A stretch of DNA of 64,000 nt from Bufo bufo (GCF_905171765.1 NC_053389.1:213038624-213102623); one strand, 5' to 3'; counted from the stretch's first letter, positions 45,037 to 56,330 are shown. Notes: generated from the letters alone by a model not told the origin. Program-made: numbers and translations.

Positions 45037-47071
45037 GATAGGGTTTCCTTGGTGAAAATTAGTTATTTTCCAACTCCTTTATGTTCTCAGAAACTCTCCG
45101 GTCTGGATAGAGGATAAATTCATCAAACTGATAGAGAAGATGATTAACGATTTGCTATGGAGGAGAAAGCGGGTAAGGCTGAAACTGGACTATTTTCTAA
45201 TGCCACTGGAACAAGGGGGTTTAAACCTCCCAGCTTCAGGAGATACTTCGTTGCGTCTCAGCTATGCCTTTTTCATGAGTGGGAAACCAGCCCCCTATGT
45301 AAGAAATTAGTGGACCAATTTGGCTTTCATGACTTTTTTACTCTATTAGAGTCAGGATGTCTACTTTGTCCGAGGCAGGAGTTTAGAAGTTTTGCTAGGC
45401 TGGTTACCAAGGCCTGGACATTGATCAGGAGCTGGCTTTCCGTTACATCCTCACTGTTCTGCACTCCACTATGGCAAAATCAAAGACTTCAAATGCTTGA
45501 GGACCTTGATTGTTAGCAGTATTGGTGGGCTAAGAACATCCATTATATAGCACAAGTAGTTGGTGATGGTCGGATCCTCGCTTCTGAGGAGATCGCGCAG
45601 AAGGAGAACACAGGTGAAATAGTTTGGTTTAGATATTTTCAGCTACGACTGCTGGTATCCAGGGTAACAGGGGAAGGGGCTACCACCTTTAACTCACCCT
45701 TGGCCCCTTTACCCAACCTTGACCCATAACAAAAGACACAACAACTGTATCACTTTATTGCTGGATGGTGATCGGCCACAGCTTCTTTATTAAAGCGGCA
45801 AACCTTAATAAACGGTATGCCAAAGGCTGGACTCCCAGCGGGCAAGTTAAACCGTAATCATCAGAGCTGTCTGCCAACCGCTGGACTCCCAGCGGGCAGT
45901 TACTCCATCTGCTACCACCATATCTCCGCTGTACTCAAATGCCGCCAGCTGTGACTTCTTTATTTTCTTTTTACTTTATTGATAAACTCGACCAAAATTC
46001 GCAGCTCTCCAAAGCCGTAATCATCGGAGCAATATCCAAAACCGCTGGACTCCCAGCAGGGTCTCTTAAAAATAGAAAAACAAAACAGAATAACCAAGTA
46101 TCCATAACTGAACAGAACTGTGCACTTCGACCCGCCTCCCAAGAATAACCGCAAAGGGAGGGAGGGAGGGCCAATCTGCTTCCACTTGCAAGAGGAAGGG
46201 ACCAGGAGAGAGAGGAGGTATATGTGACCTTCAGGATTTCCTGCACCGCCCCCATCCTGTCTAAGGAGGTTCCCCAGTGATTAACCCTCAATGACCCTAA
46301 TCTGCAACCTACTTAACCATTACTGAGACGGGGCCAGATTCCTAAATACCCCTAAGGGGAAAAGGGGGGAGGGGGAGGACCATCAGTCCCTAAGCACCCT
46401 CCCTATACAGTCAGGCGCTTTCCAGATTGGCACTCTGCAGCATTGAGGATAAAACGTTATTAAGTATAGACATGTCTAGTTTTTTGCACAGTTTAATAAA
46501 GAAAAAGAACCACGTAAAGGTTAAGATAGCTTATTGTTATAAACACTTAATTAAGGCACGCTTTTTGGATTGTCACTCTCCTGGACAAAAGTCCTGGAAA
46601 CTCCCTTACCCTAATTTATATTCTGAGGCTTGGGAAAGTGTATTGAAGAATATGGGTTTAGTCTCTTTTAGTTTTAATCACATAGTCGTTCAGTTCAATA
46701 TTATGCACAAGATATATGTAACGCCGGTGTGGCTTCAGAAGCGAGGATTCCGAAACAATTCCAATTGCATACGTTGTGGGAGCTCGAATGCAGACTATCT
46801 CCATCTGTTTTGGGATTGCCCCCTTTTAGATAGATATTGGGGAGCAATTCAAGACTTTCTTGCTCAACGACTACAGATGGAGTTTCCTCGCCAGTCTGGG
46901 CTGTGGATCCTTGGGGATCTGACGGCTTTAAATTGCCAGAAGCCAAAACGGTGTCTTTTGACCAGGGTGTTGTTTTTAGCCCATCTCCTGATCTCTAGGT
47001 CTTGGTTTGCTGCCACCCCTCCGCATTTCAACCAGTGGTTGAACCTAGTCAACAAAATCAAAAGATTATGA
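45037..47071 (+). pseudogene. L1/Tx1-type ORF2 C-terminal region, broken
   Basis: Piece one (45037-45650) contains VKISYFPTPL, then INDLLWRRKR and GGLNLPSFRRYFVASQL, the region just after the RT domain in L1-type ORF2 proteins. Piece two (46410-47071) contains KIYVTPVWLQKRG and a CIRCG...YLHLFWDCP motif (about 46765-46820), the C-terminal Cys/His knuckle of L1/Tx1 ORF2. The catalytic RT and endonuclease domains are absent because of 5' truncation, and there are frameshifts and stops near 45115 and 45515. It is a dead 3' end. Confidence 0.8.
45645..46408. mobile_element. Unclassified insertion within the LINE
   Basis: LINE coding stops after WFRYFQLR and resumes with ALCSIEDKT, leaving about 760 bp of unrelated sequence. 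Three copies of GCTGGACTCCCAGC(G/A)GG lie at about 45830, 45880 and 46040. There is no credible ORF and no defined terminus, so the class is unknown. Confidence 0.55.
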
Positions 47072-47350
47072 GGCCATCTTGTATAGGCAGAGAGGCTCAT
47101 ACGATAAATGGCTTAGTGTTTAGGCAGCATGGAACGGGTGAAGGAATGATTGGAAAAGATCTTAAGGTCACCTCTTCCAATGTTTTAAATAATTTTTTTT
47201 TTTTTTTTATATTTTATTATTTATTTATTTTTCCTCGGGGGTGGCGGCATCGTGGGGGAGGGAGGTGGTTGGGTGGGTGGGAATGTATGCATTTTGCTCT
47301 TCTTATTTTTGTTAGTGTTTTTGAGATGAATAAAAAAAAATTAAAAAAGA

Positions 47351-47962
47351 GATTGATTGCACCAATGCCCAACCACTTATGTTTTAGGATGAGTATATGA
47401 GAGGACCACCGCAGCACGTCTCGGATGATGACGAAACACAGGTGCCAACTTCTGCGGCTTTCTGCAGGAGGGCAGGGGGGAAGACTGGGAGGAAGATTTG
47501 GAGGATGAAGAGGTCCTCAACCCCACATGGAATCAAGGTCATGCGAGTGACCTATGTAGTTCGGAGGAAGAGGCGGTGGTCGCACAGAGCCACCAGCACA
47601 GCAGAAGAGGGAGCAGGGTGCAAAAGCGGAGCGGCCGTCTCCTAGACAGTACGCCTGCTACTGCCCACTGCAGCAAGGGACCGAGCACACCAAAGCCAGC
47701 TCCAAGGAGTTCCCTGGCGTGGCAGTTCTTCAGACAATGTGCTGGTAACAAGACATGAGTGGTTTGTTTGCTGTGCAATCAGAGCCTGAAGCGAGGCGTA
47801 AACGTTCTCAACCTGAGCACAACCTGCAAGACCAGGCATCTAAGTGCAAAGCACGAGCTGCAGTGGAGTAGACACCTCAAAAACCAAGAAAGGTTTCTGG
47901 CTCTTCCTGCTTCCTCTTCTGCTGCAATCTCGGCTTCTTCATCTACCTCTGGAGTGACAGTG
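47351..47962 (+). pseudogene. hAT ORF with BED zinc finger (piece 2)
   Basis: This starts with a second copy of the HVSDDDETQVPT words. It continues in a frame holding WQFFRQCAGNKT (near 47725), then, after one in-frame stop (TGA at 47756), CLLCNQSLKRG and TRHLSAKHELQW (to about 47870). The spaced Trp, Phe, CxxC and HxxxH residues are those of a BED-type zinc finger, which binds DNA and is usual at the N-terminus of hAT transposases. The piece ends in a Ser-rich linker, cut by the Penelope-like insertion at 47963. Confidence 0.75.
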
Positions 47963-48352
47963 CAGAAGAAGAAAAAAGATGAACCTTTGGATGGCGCTGT
48001 CAGCAGGAGTCAGAAGCAGGTAGGTATTGATAACACAATACTTTTTTATTTTCAGTCAACGCGTTTCAGGGGCTCCTGCTGACAGCGCCATCCAAAGGTT
48101 CATCTTTTTTCTTCTTCTGCAACGTACTTCTCCCCGACGAATGCTTCCAAGGCACGGGGCTGGAACCTAGGCAGCAGCGCAGGCACCCCGCATGCTGATC
48201 GGGAAAATCAGCACAAGCTTCATATAGATGTTGTGACTCCTCACAACATCTTCTGGTAAGAGTTTTTACTTTACCTCTTGTACCTATTATTAGACTACAC
48301 CACACATGAGGCGATGCCTCCTATCTCTCTTTTATCTTCTGGAGTGACAGTG
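47948..48352 (-). mobile_element. Small Penelope-like insertion with 15-bp target duplication
   Basis: Copies of TCTGGAGTGACAGTG at 47948-47962 and 48338-48352 flank 375 bp that interrupt the hAT ORF. Inside is a perfect 48-bp inverted repeat (47962-48009 and 48073-48120). On the minus strand GAAACGCGTTGAC follows the repeat; a GAAAC-GCG word of this type occurs beside the hammerhead in the element at 9286-9340, but the CTGANGA core is not intact here. No coding. Assignment to Penelope-like elements is inference. Confidence 0.6.
47962..48120. repeat. Perfect 48-bp inverted repeat
   Basis: Arms 47962-48009 and 48073-48120 are exact reverse complements, with a 63-bp loop. Arms contain AAGATGAACCTTTGG and GCGCTGTCAGCAGG or their complements. 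Confidence 0.95.
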
Positions 48353-49985
48353 GCACCTGCCACCCCGCAAACAGAGGATCTGCCAGAAACACCACCACCT
48401 GGTTTACCAAGCATCTCCACAATGTCCCATGTAAGCGTTCAACTCTCTATCTCCCAAACAGTGGAGCGAAAGAGGAAGTACCCCCCTACCCCACCCGCGA
48501 TCCCTGGCCCTGAATGCCAGCATTTCAAAATTACTGGCCTTTGAAATGCTGTCATTCCATCTGGTGGAGATGGAGAGTTTTAAAAGCCTTATGGCGGTGG
48601 CTGTCCCACAGTACTTCGTGCCTAGCTACCACTACTTTTCCAGGTGAGCCATCCCTTCTGTGCACAACCAAGTGGGGGACAAAATCAGGTGTGCACTGTG
48701 CAACGCCATCTGTGGCAAGGTCAACCTAACTACAGATACGTGGACCAGTAAGCACGGTCAGGGTCTCCCTAACAGCACACTGGGTAAATGCAGTGGTGGC
48801 TGGGCCTGAGGCGGATAGTAGTTTGGCACATGTCCTTCCACCACCGAGGATTGCAGTGCGCCTTCAGTTTGCCTCCTGTTGCTTCCTCCTCCTACTCCGC
48901 TTCCTCATCCTATACCACCTCCTCATCTGATCAGTGTAACACCTTCACCACCAACTTCAGCACAGCAAGGGGTAAACGACAGCAGGCAGTTTTAAAACGT
49001 ATATGTTTGAGGGACAAGCCCCACACCGCGCAGATGCTGTGGACGGGCATGGAACAACAGACCGATGAGTGGTTGGTGCCAGTGAGCCTCAAGCCCGGCC
49101 TGGTGGTGTGCAATAATAGGCGAAATTTCGTAGCAGCTCTGGGACTAGCCAGTTTGATGCACATCCCTTGCCTGGTGCATATGCTGAATTTGGTGGTTCA
49201 GAGGTTCCTTAAAAATTACCCTGATATGTCAGAGCTGCTGCAGAAAGTGGGGGCCGTATGTGCGTGCTTTCGGCATTCTCACCCTGCTGCTGCTCGCCTG
49301 TCAGCACTGCAGCGTAACTACGGCCTTTACGCTCACCGCCTCATATGCAACGTGCCCACAAGGTGGAACTCCACCTTGCACATGCTGGCAAGACTGTGTG
49401 AGCAGCAGCAGGCGATAGTGGAGTTTCAGCTGCAGCACGCACGAGTAAGTCGCTCTGTGGAACAGCACCACTTCACCACCAATAAGTCGGCTTCCATGCG
49501 AGACCTGTGTGCCGTGTTGCGCTGTTTCGAGTACTCCACCAACATGGCCAGTGCCGATGATGCCGTTCTCAGCGTTACTATGCTACTTCTATGCGTCCTT
49601 GAAAAACACTTCGGGTGATGATGGAAGAGGATGTGGCACAGGAGGAGGTGGAAGAGGGATCATTTCCAAGGGTTTCAGGCCAGTCATTCACAAGTGGCTC
49701 CAAGGGTGGGTTCCTGCACCCACAAATGCCAGGTGCACAATTGTCCAGCAAGGGCACAGTTCTGGAGGATGATGAGGTGGAGGATGAGGAGGAGGAGATG
49801 GAGGAGGAGGAACCGTGTTCACAGCAGCATGGCTTCCAAACCAGCTCTTGGCCATCACTGGTGCATGGCTGGGGTGATTCAGAGGACAAAAACGATACAC
49901 CTCCCACAGAGGACAGCTTGTCGTTGCCTCTGGGCAGCCTGTCACACATGAGCGATTACATGCTGCAGTGTCTCCGCAACGACTG
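48338..49985 (+). pseudogene. hAT transposase catalytic core (piece 3)
   Basis: After a Pro-rich linker come PECQHFKITG and, in shifted frames, VEMESFKSLM, then LTTDTWTSKHG (near 48735), the region with the first catalytic Asp in hAT enzymes. An open frame from 48788 to 49618 holds HIPCLVHMLNLVVQRFL (near 49160), VPTRWNSTLHML (near 49350) and ARLCEQQQAIVEFQLQ (near 49390), the RNase-H fold and insertion domain. A frame change near 49615 leads to an acidic Glu-rich stretch and LSHMSDYMLQCLRNDC at 49985, where the Gypsy element interrupts. Several frameshifts make it inactive. Confidence 0.8.
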
Positions 49986-49990
49986 CTGAG

Positions 49991-50515
49991 TGACACACAC
50001 ACACAGGGGGTGGGGTAGTGACCACTGAACTCCACCCTCACCCCTGTCCCTGCCTACTTGCCTCGCAAGTCCTAGCAACAACTGTTCAACAAACACTTAG
50101 CTAGGATAGTACAGGGCTGACAAACAACACATAAACAGAAATGTCAAACAAGCCGCGTCAAAACCAAGAGAGCAGATAAGGTACCGGAGGAGCAAGCAGA
50201 GAATCGTCAGGACAAGCCGAAGTCATACCAGGAGACCAGGCCAAGACCAGAGAATGAGATGGACGGGAAATCGGAAGCCAAGCAGGAACAAACTAACCAG
50301 GTGAGTATCATGCAGGAAGGACCTCAATAACAGGCAACTCGTGGCCAGCAGATTGCCTGTTTAAAAAGAGCACTAGTGGAGTCATGTGACGTGGCCAGCG
50401 TCGCATGACTCCTGAGTTCCAATGCAGCCCATGCAGCCGACCGCCGAGTGATCAGCTTGGCACTCAGCGAGCGCATCCCGGCCATCCCCGCTTCCCAAGA
50501 CACCGCATCGTGACA
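49991..50515 (-). repeat. Gypsy 3' LTR
   Basis: It is about 525 bp, beginning TGTCACGATGCGG on the minus strand and ending in a (TG)n-CA tail. It matches 62158-62655 and, more distantly, the solo LTR at 52683-53374. Confidence 0.85.
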
Positions 50516-50715
50516 GTAGCCCCCCCCCCCCCTTCACGCGAGGCCACCGGAACCAAGGCCCCAGATGACAGCTTCTCAGGATGTTCCAAATGAAATTTTT
50601 TAACAAGTCTGGCGGCATGAACATCCTTAGCTGGCACCCAGGACCTTTCCTCCGGTCCATAGCCTTTCCAGTGTACCAGATATTGTAAGGAGTTGCGGAC
50701 TCTCCTCACATCCAA
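50464..50715 (-). pseudogene. Gypsy chromodomain
   Basis: MDVRRVRNSLQYLVHWKGYG followed by PEERSWVPAKDV is a chromodomain of the chromovirus type, located at the integrase C-terminus just before the 3' LTR. Such domains are thought to steer integration to certain chromatin states. The frame is open but detached from integrase by a frameshift near 50720. Only about 60 residues (to about 50540) are real chromodomain; the rest reads into the polypurine tract and LTR. Confidence 0.8.
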
Positions 50716-50772
50716 ATTTTTTTAAATCACAAATTCCTCAGAATTATTAACCAGTACTGGCGGCGGAGCAGG

Positions 50773-51410
50773 CTATGAAGGAACCACAGGAATAACATGT
50801 TTTTTCAGCAGAGATTTATGGAAGACATCATGGATGTGGAACGAATCAGGTAACCTTAATCTAAATGACACTGGATTGATTACCTCTGTAATATCGTATG
50901 GACCTATAAACCGAGGTGCAAACTTTTTGGAGGCCACCTTAAGAGGCACATTCTTAGAGGACAGCCACACCTGATCCCCAACCTGAAAATCCATGCCCCT
51001 AGAACGTCTCTCATTAGCTTTGACTCTCTGATTATTTTGAGCCTGTGCACAGTTCAGATAAGACCTTATCTGCCTCATGATTAGACGAGGAGACATATGA
51101 CCTGAGAAATTGTTCCACAGACTGATTAAGTCGCTCCATCTGTCCATTACTCTCAGGATGATAGACCAGAGTCTTAGCATTCGGAAGTTTAGCAAGGGGA
51201 ACAAAATGCACCATCTTACTGAATCTGTCGATCACTACCCAAACCACAGTCTTGCCCTCAGCAGGTGGCCGATCCGTGATGAAGTCCATGGAAATATGGG
51301 ACCAGGGTCTACTAGGAATGGGTAGGGGTCGCAGTTCACCATCAGGACGAGTTCCAGGGGTTTTGGACTTGACACACACCTCGCAGGCAAACACATAGGA
51401 CTTGATATCC
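50773..51410 (-). pseudogene. Gypsy integrase, deleted in the core
   Basis: It begins with [15 protein letters not shown] (end of the HHCC zinc finger), then [14 protein letters not shown] with the first catalytic Asp and [16 protein letters not shown]. The sequence jumps from LPNAKT to [14 protein letters not shown], losing the segment with the second catalytic Asp; the Glu of PESNGQ is kept. The C-terminal region (MDFQVGDQVWLSS, FAPRFIGPYDI, PDSFHIHDVFHKSLL) follows in a shifted frame. It cannot integrate DNA. Confidence 0.85.
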
Positions 51411-51997
51411 TTAACCCCTTCCCGACTGCAATCCGTCTATATACGCGATAACTACACATGCCCCATGCAGCTACCACGTGTATAGACGTCAGCAGCCTGA
51501 AAGAGAGGGAGAGCTACTTCACTGCTCTCTGCAGCGCTTCCCCGCAATGTACCCGGCTTCCTTCTTCTGCCAAGCGATAACCGAGCCTATAGCATCGGTT
51601 TCTGGGCAGAATAGGATCTGTTGACCACCACGATTTTTGTCCAATCGTGGTGGTCATATGCGTACATGATGCAGCGCTCCCCTTGTTTTTTTCAGCCTTC
51701 TCCTCCCTCCTCCTCCTTGACATCGCGATCCAGGAGAAATACATACCAACGATCTACCCGGCTTCCTTCTTCCACCCAGGCATAACTGAGCCTATAGCAT
51801 CGGTTTTTGGGCAGAGTAGTTTCTGTTTACATGACCCAGCGCTCCTGTCCTTATTTCAGCCCCCTACTCCTTCCTCCTCCTTCACTTCACAGCGCGATCC
51901 AGTGAAGGAGGACTGAGGAAGAGACAGTGAAAAACTTCTCTATATATCTTTATAATTAGTATATACACTCACCTAAAGAATTATTAGGAACACCATA

Positions 51998-53563
51998 CTA
52001 ATACGATGTTGGACCCCCTTTTGCCTTCAGAACTGCCTTAATTCTACGTGGCATTGATTCAACAAGGTGCTGATAGCATTCTTTAGAAATGTTGGCCCAT
52101 ATTAATAGGATAGCATCTTGCAGTTGATGGAGATTTGATGGATGCACATCCAGGGCACGAAGCTCCCGTTCCACCACATCCCAAAGATGCTCTATTGGGT
52201 TGAGATCTGGTGACTGTGGGACCATTTTAGTACAGTGAACTCATTGTCATGTTCAAGAAACCAATTTGAAATGATTTGAGCTTTGTGACATGGTGTATTA
52301 TCCTGCTGGAAGTAGCCATCAGAGGATGGATACATGTTCTCATTCTGTTTACGCCAAATTCGGACTCTACCATTTGAATGTCTCAACAGAAATCGAGACT
52401 CATCAGACCAGGCAACATTTTTCCAGTCTTCAACAGTCCAATTTTGGTGCGCTCGTGCAAATTGTAGCCTCTTTTTCCAATTTGTAGTGGAGATGAGTGG
52501 TACCCGGTGGGGTCTTCTGCTGTTGTAGCCAATCCGCCTCAAGGTTGTGCGTGTTGTGGCTTCACAAATGCTTTGCTGCATACCTCGGTTGTAACGAGTG
52601 GTTATTTCAGTCAACGTTGCTCTTCTATCAGCTTGAATCAGTCGACCCATTCTCCTCTGACCTCTAGCATCCACAAGGCATTTGTCACGGGGTTCCGAAG
52701 GTGCACTCGGTCCCCCATCGCCCGCAGACCTGTTGCTTAGCTTTGGGAATGAGGATCTGTGTTGGACCTCATTCCCAGGGCGGCTTTACTAGCTGGGTGG
52801 CTCCCTGCTCCTAAGTCTGCCTTGAGCGCCGAGCTGATCACTCGGTGCTCGACTGGTTGGTCTGTCGGTCATGTGACGCTGGCCACGTCACATGACCCTC
52901 ACTCCCCACTATAAATACAGGCAGCCTGCTGGCTACAGGTTGCCTGTTAATTTCTAGGTTCCTGGCTATTTGTTGGACTACTGAATATTTACCTGATCCT
53001 GTTCCCTGACGATCCTCTGCCTGCTCCTCCTGTACTGCGCATACATCCTGGTATTGTGACCTCTGCTCCCACCTGACTACTCTCTTAGGACTCCTCTTGT
53101 ACTTCGCTACTCTCCTGGTATTTGACCCCGGCTTCTCCTGACCATTCTTTGCTTAATCCGTTGTACTGCGTAGCTCTCTTGGTTCTGACCCGGTCCGTTC
53201 ATGTTCCGTATTTTGTCTTGTCTGTCTTCCCTGCACATATCCTAAGTTAGGGACTGCCATCCAGTTGTCCCCTGTCATTAGGGCTCGTGAGGCAAGTAGG
53301 CAGGGCCAGGGGTGAGGGTGGAGCGCAGTGGTCACTATCCTTCCCCCTGTGTGTGTGTGGACATGACCGTTACAGCATTTTTGCCCACAGGACTGCCACA
53401 TATTGGATGTTTTTCCCTTTTCACACCATTCTTTGTAAACCCTAGAAATGGTTGTGCGTGAAAATCCCAGTAACTGAGCAGATTGTGAAATACTCAGACC
53501 GGCCCGTCTGGCACCAACAACCATGCCACGCTCAAAATTGCTTAAATCACCTTTCTTTCCCAT
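51998..53563 (-). pseudogene. Tc1 transposase, broken
   Basis: The N-terminus MGKKGDLSNFERGMVVGAR (53563 downwards) has the helix-turn-helix. After the inserted LTR the protein resumes with GQRRMGRLIQADRRATLTEI, a GYNSRRPHRVPLI word, the first Asp in AWSDESRFLL, the second in FQQDNTPCHK and the Glu in SPDLNPIEHLWDVV. A deletion removes about 25-30 residues between NENMYPSS and DGYFQQD, and a frameshift separates the last segment (51998-52225). It is a different lineage from both other Tc1 families in the window. Confidence 0.85.
52683..53374 (+). mobile_element. Solo Gypsy LTR in Tc1
   Basis: It starts TGTCACGGGGTTCC, ends GACCGTTACA, and is flanked by GCATT on both sides (52678-52682 and 53375-53379), a perfect 5-bp duplication. 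It shares words such as GTGACGCTGGCCACGTCACA and GGCAAGTAGGCAGGG with the LTRs at 49991-50515 and 62158-62655, so it is a longer member of the same LTR family. It arose by recombination between two LTRs. Confidence 0.9.
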
Positions 53564-54160
53564 TCTGAAATTCAGTTTGGAGTTCAGGAGATTGTCTTGA
53601 CCAGGACCACACCCCTAAATGCATTGAAGCAACTGCCATGTGATTGGTTGACTAGATAATTGCATTAATGAGAAATAGAACAGGTGTTCCTAATAATTCT
53701 TTAGGTGAGTGTATATCGCTAGTGATACCGTTAACCCCCAGAAACCCAAATATAGAAAAAAACGTTTTTTGTTTTTTTAACCTTTCACATGTTGTTCTAT
53801 GAGCCTTCTGATGCCTAAATCAGTGTTTTTATTTTTTAATTTTGACATTTTAGTAACTTTTGGGGAGGATGTTGTAAAATTGCAACACTGGGCCTGTAGG
53901 GTAGCAGAATTTCAATAATATCACTCACACTCTGAACACATGTAAGGAACAATTAAAAGTGTATTTGTACTTTACAGCTTATAAAGACCCACATAAGATA
54001 ATGTATCTACAAAATAAGAATAGTATAATAGAAAAAGAAAGTAATTTTTATTATCAATTTAATACAAAAAATTAGTATCATATTTAAAAAAACACTGGAT
54101 CCAGACTATATGTGCATATCGTGCTTGTTTTATTTGTTGATTTATTCAATTATGGTTGTC

Positions 54161-55619
54161 TCAAAAACGGTTATTTTGCTCTGAAAAGCAGAGGCAAACA
54201 TTGCACTTCCTGCAAAGTGTGTTGGTGTAGCCTTTAGCACAGTGTTGGCACCGTCCTCTATCAGCTTTGATGGGAAAATGTCCAATCATGTCCTTGCAAA
54301 CTTCCTTTGGAGGGTGTGCATTTGACTTTTTGTCTGTCTTGGCAGCTGAAGAACCTCAATCATCTGTATACTGCCTCTTTTGGGAAGTCAAGGGGCCCCC
54401 TCTGGATGAAACTGGGCTTGCAGATGGTCGCCACCGCTTTGACACTGATACAGCCGTGTCGATCAGGATAAGAGAAGATGTCAACTGGGCCTGAAACAGT
54501 CTGGGAAGGCGCACTTGTCTGGCTCTTCCTGTGTAATGAATTCCACAATCCAGCAGCCTAACAATCAATAGGATGCTGGTGAAAAAGTTGCCTGCATAGA
54601 TCTTGTAATTGTGACCATATGGAAGCGTGGAAGCAAGTTTCATCACAACATCCCCTGATAGTCCAAGTTCAGATCTTGCTCGTATTCCATTCACACTGCC
54701 TTGGTACACATAAAAATCACAAAGTATACCAGAGATTCCAGTCCTTGCCCACTGCTTGAACCCCCATGGGTTTGGCTTGCCACACATGTACTGTTTAATG
54801 CTGCTGAATTTCCCCCTGAAAGGGATCATCATTTCATCAACAGTTATGTTCTTCAGGGACCAGCTTTAGGCATTTCTCTCTGAAAGCTTCAAGCCATGGT
54901 CTGAGTTTCCAGAGTTTGTCAGTGTTTTGTTCCATCTCAGACACGGTTAGATTGTTCACAAAATGTTTTGTGACATTACATCAGAGACAGGACTGTATCT
55001 TGTGTCTGCTTCCCATTACATGCAGACTCCGGGCATTTGGACAAGACCCATCTTCAAAGACATACTGATAGGGACCTTAGATTGTGAGCCCCATTGGGGA
55101 CAGTTGGATCCTAATGTCTGTAAAGCTCTGCGGAATATAGTAGCGCTATATAAGTGCATTAAATAAATAAATAAAAATCTTCAGATACATGCCAATCATC
55201 TGCTCTATTTCCTTTGTGTTTGTGTTTATGGATGATCCTTTCTTCTGAAAACTGTACTGGTTGGTGTTATCTGCCAGAGCGTTGATCATGTCTTCTGTCA
55301 CAAACTTCTGAAAGTACTTCAGTGGTGTGCAGAGGGGCTGGACACCATTACTGACATCCTGACCAGAAAACTCAGTACTGGGACTGATGAAATTCTTTTT
55401 CACCCATCGATACCTGTCACAGGGCATGGTCTGGGCATCAGAATGCACTGCCTCTATTGGGGTGATGTGAACATCAGAAGTTAGGTGGTCGTTGGCTAAT
55501 TTATTTTCCTTGTCCACTTCACAGATAACTCCATACTCCTCTTCGTCATTTGAATCTGAGTCAAAGGACATTTCCAAGTCGCTGTCCCCATTCAAAACCT
55601 TGCTACCCCTTTGACCCAC
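54161..55619 (-). pseudogene. piggyBac transposase A, broken
   Basis: The N-terminal part (MGQRGSKVLNGDSDLEM, acidic) leads to PLKYFQKFVTEDMINAL, a typical piggyBac start. After the L2 insertion comes GLVQMPGV, then VDEMMIPFRGKFSSIKQYM with the first catalytic Asp. The second catalytic position reads AGNFFTS where DNFFTS or DNWFTS is usual, so the Asp is lost. The C-terminal cysteine-rich domain (RGRCQHCAKG, CRKCNVCLCFSEQNNRF, stop at 54161-54163) is intact. Frameshifts lie near 54840 and 54400. It acts on TTAA sites when functional; this copy is dead. Confidence 0.85.
55064..55176 (+). mobile_element. L2-type LINE or SINE 3' tail
   Basis: A 113-bp insertion reads GATTGTGAGCCCCATTGGGG, GTAAAGCTCTGCGGAATAT and GCGCTATATAAGTG, then an (AAAT)n tail. 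That is the conserved 3' end pattern of vertebrate L2-type elements and the SINEs that use it. It is flanked by ATCTTCAAAGACAT (55050-55063) and ATCTTCAGATACAT (55177-55190), a 14-bp duplication with two mismatches that encodes YLK(M/I) in piggyBac A. Confidence 0.8.
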
Positions 55620-56006
55620 TGTTGTACAATTACAACATAGAAATAACCAGCTCTAAATCTCTCAATATCAGTATATTCAATGATGTCATAAAATCTGCAT
55701 GATCTACACATATCAATTATAACAGAAAAAAATATTTCAAGCTTTTTATTTACTTGAGTCTTGATTTATCCCTTCCAAAACAACAAAATGATGTACTCCA
55801 AAGCAGGCACCCGGGTTGTATGACTTCATGGCCAGATAAACAGGCCTATTTACACATTCAACCATCCAATAGTGTTGCAGAACTGAACAATAGGACCTAT
55901 TAGTAATGTACATGAGTTTTTAAAAAGAAGAAAATGGGGGAGGGTTTATTTTTGTAGTCTTAAATGTGATGTTGTAATATTACAACACTGGGTCTCTGGG
56001 GGTTAA

Positions 56007-56330
56007 GGGCTCATGCACATGACCATATGAATTTTGCAGTCCGCAAAACAAGGATCCGCAAAAAAATTTACATCTGCATGACACCTGTGTTACATCCATT
56101 TTTTTGGCGGATCCATTGTAACAATGTCTGTTCTTGTCCGCAAAAAAGACAAGAACAGGACATGTTCAATTTATTTTTATTTTTTTGCAGAATGGACATG
56201 TGGACATACAGACACTAAATGCACACAGTAATTTCAGTTTTTTGTAGCCCCATTGAAGTGAATGGTTCTGCATAAGGGCTCCACAAAAAAAAATGAAACA
56301 TAGGGCTCATGCATTTGTGTGCATGAGCCC
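56007..56330. mobile_element. Harbinger-type MITE, 324 bp
   Basis: The ends GGGCTCATGCACA and TGTGCATGAGCCC are perfect inverted repeats flanked by TAA on each side, the 3-bp duplication of PIF/Harbinger elements. It abuts the right TTAA of piggyBac A, sharing the TAA. The interior is AT-rich and non-coding. Confidence 0.8.

Larger units (their letters stand above)
45019..47350 (+). mobile_element. 5'-truncated L1/Tx1-type LINE in the hAT ORF
   Basis: This is the C-terminal part of an L1/Tx1-clade ORF2, ending in a short A-rich tail (AATAAAAAAAAATTAAAAAA near 47330). On both sides lie about 150 bp of the same hAT coding (44863-45018 and 47351-47495), similar but diverged. That is either an unusually long target duplication or two overlapping hAT copies. 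The LINE is itself split by about 760 bp at 45645-46408. Confidence 0.75.
51966..53711 (-). mobile_element. Tc1 element with CACTCACCTAAAG ends, holding a solo LTR
   Basis: The termini CACTCACCTAAAGAATTATT (left) and AATAATTCTTTAGGTGAGTG (right) are perfect inverted repeats flanked by TA on each side. Without the 692-bp LTR and its 5-bp duplication, the element is about 1.05 kb. Confidence 0.9.
53731..56006 (-). mobile_element. piggyBac element A
   Basis: TTAA at 53731-53734 and 56003-56006 flank termini CCCCCAGAAACCC and (reverse complement of the right end) CCCCCAGAGACCC. A minus-strand transposase fills most of the element. An L2-type tail is inserted at 55064-55176. Confidence 0.9.

Noticed and set aside
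45939..46291. Short frames on both strands in the LINE insertion
   Set aside because: They cross repeated words and have no family resemblance.
48066..48305. Minus-strand frame sharing the KKKKDEPLDGAVSR word with the plus strand
   Set aside because: It is the mirror of the plus-strand frame through the 48-bp inverted repeat.
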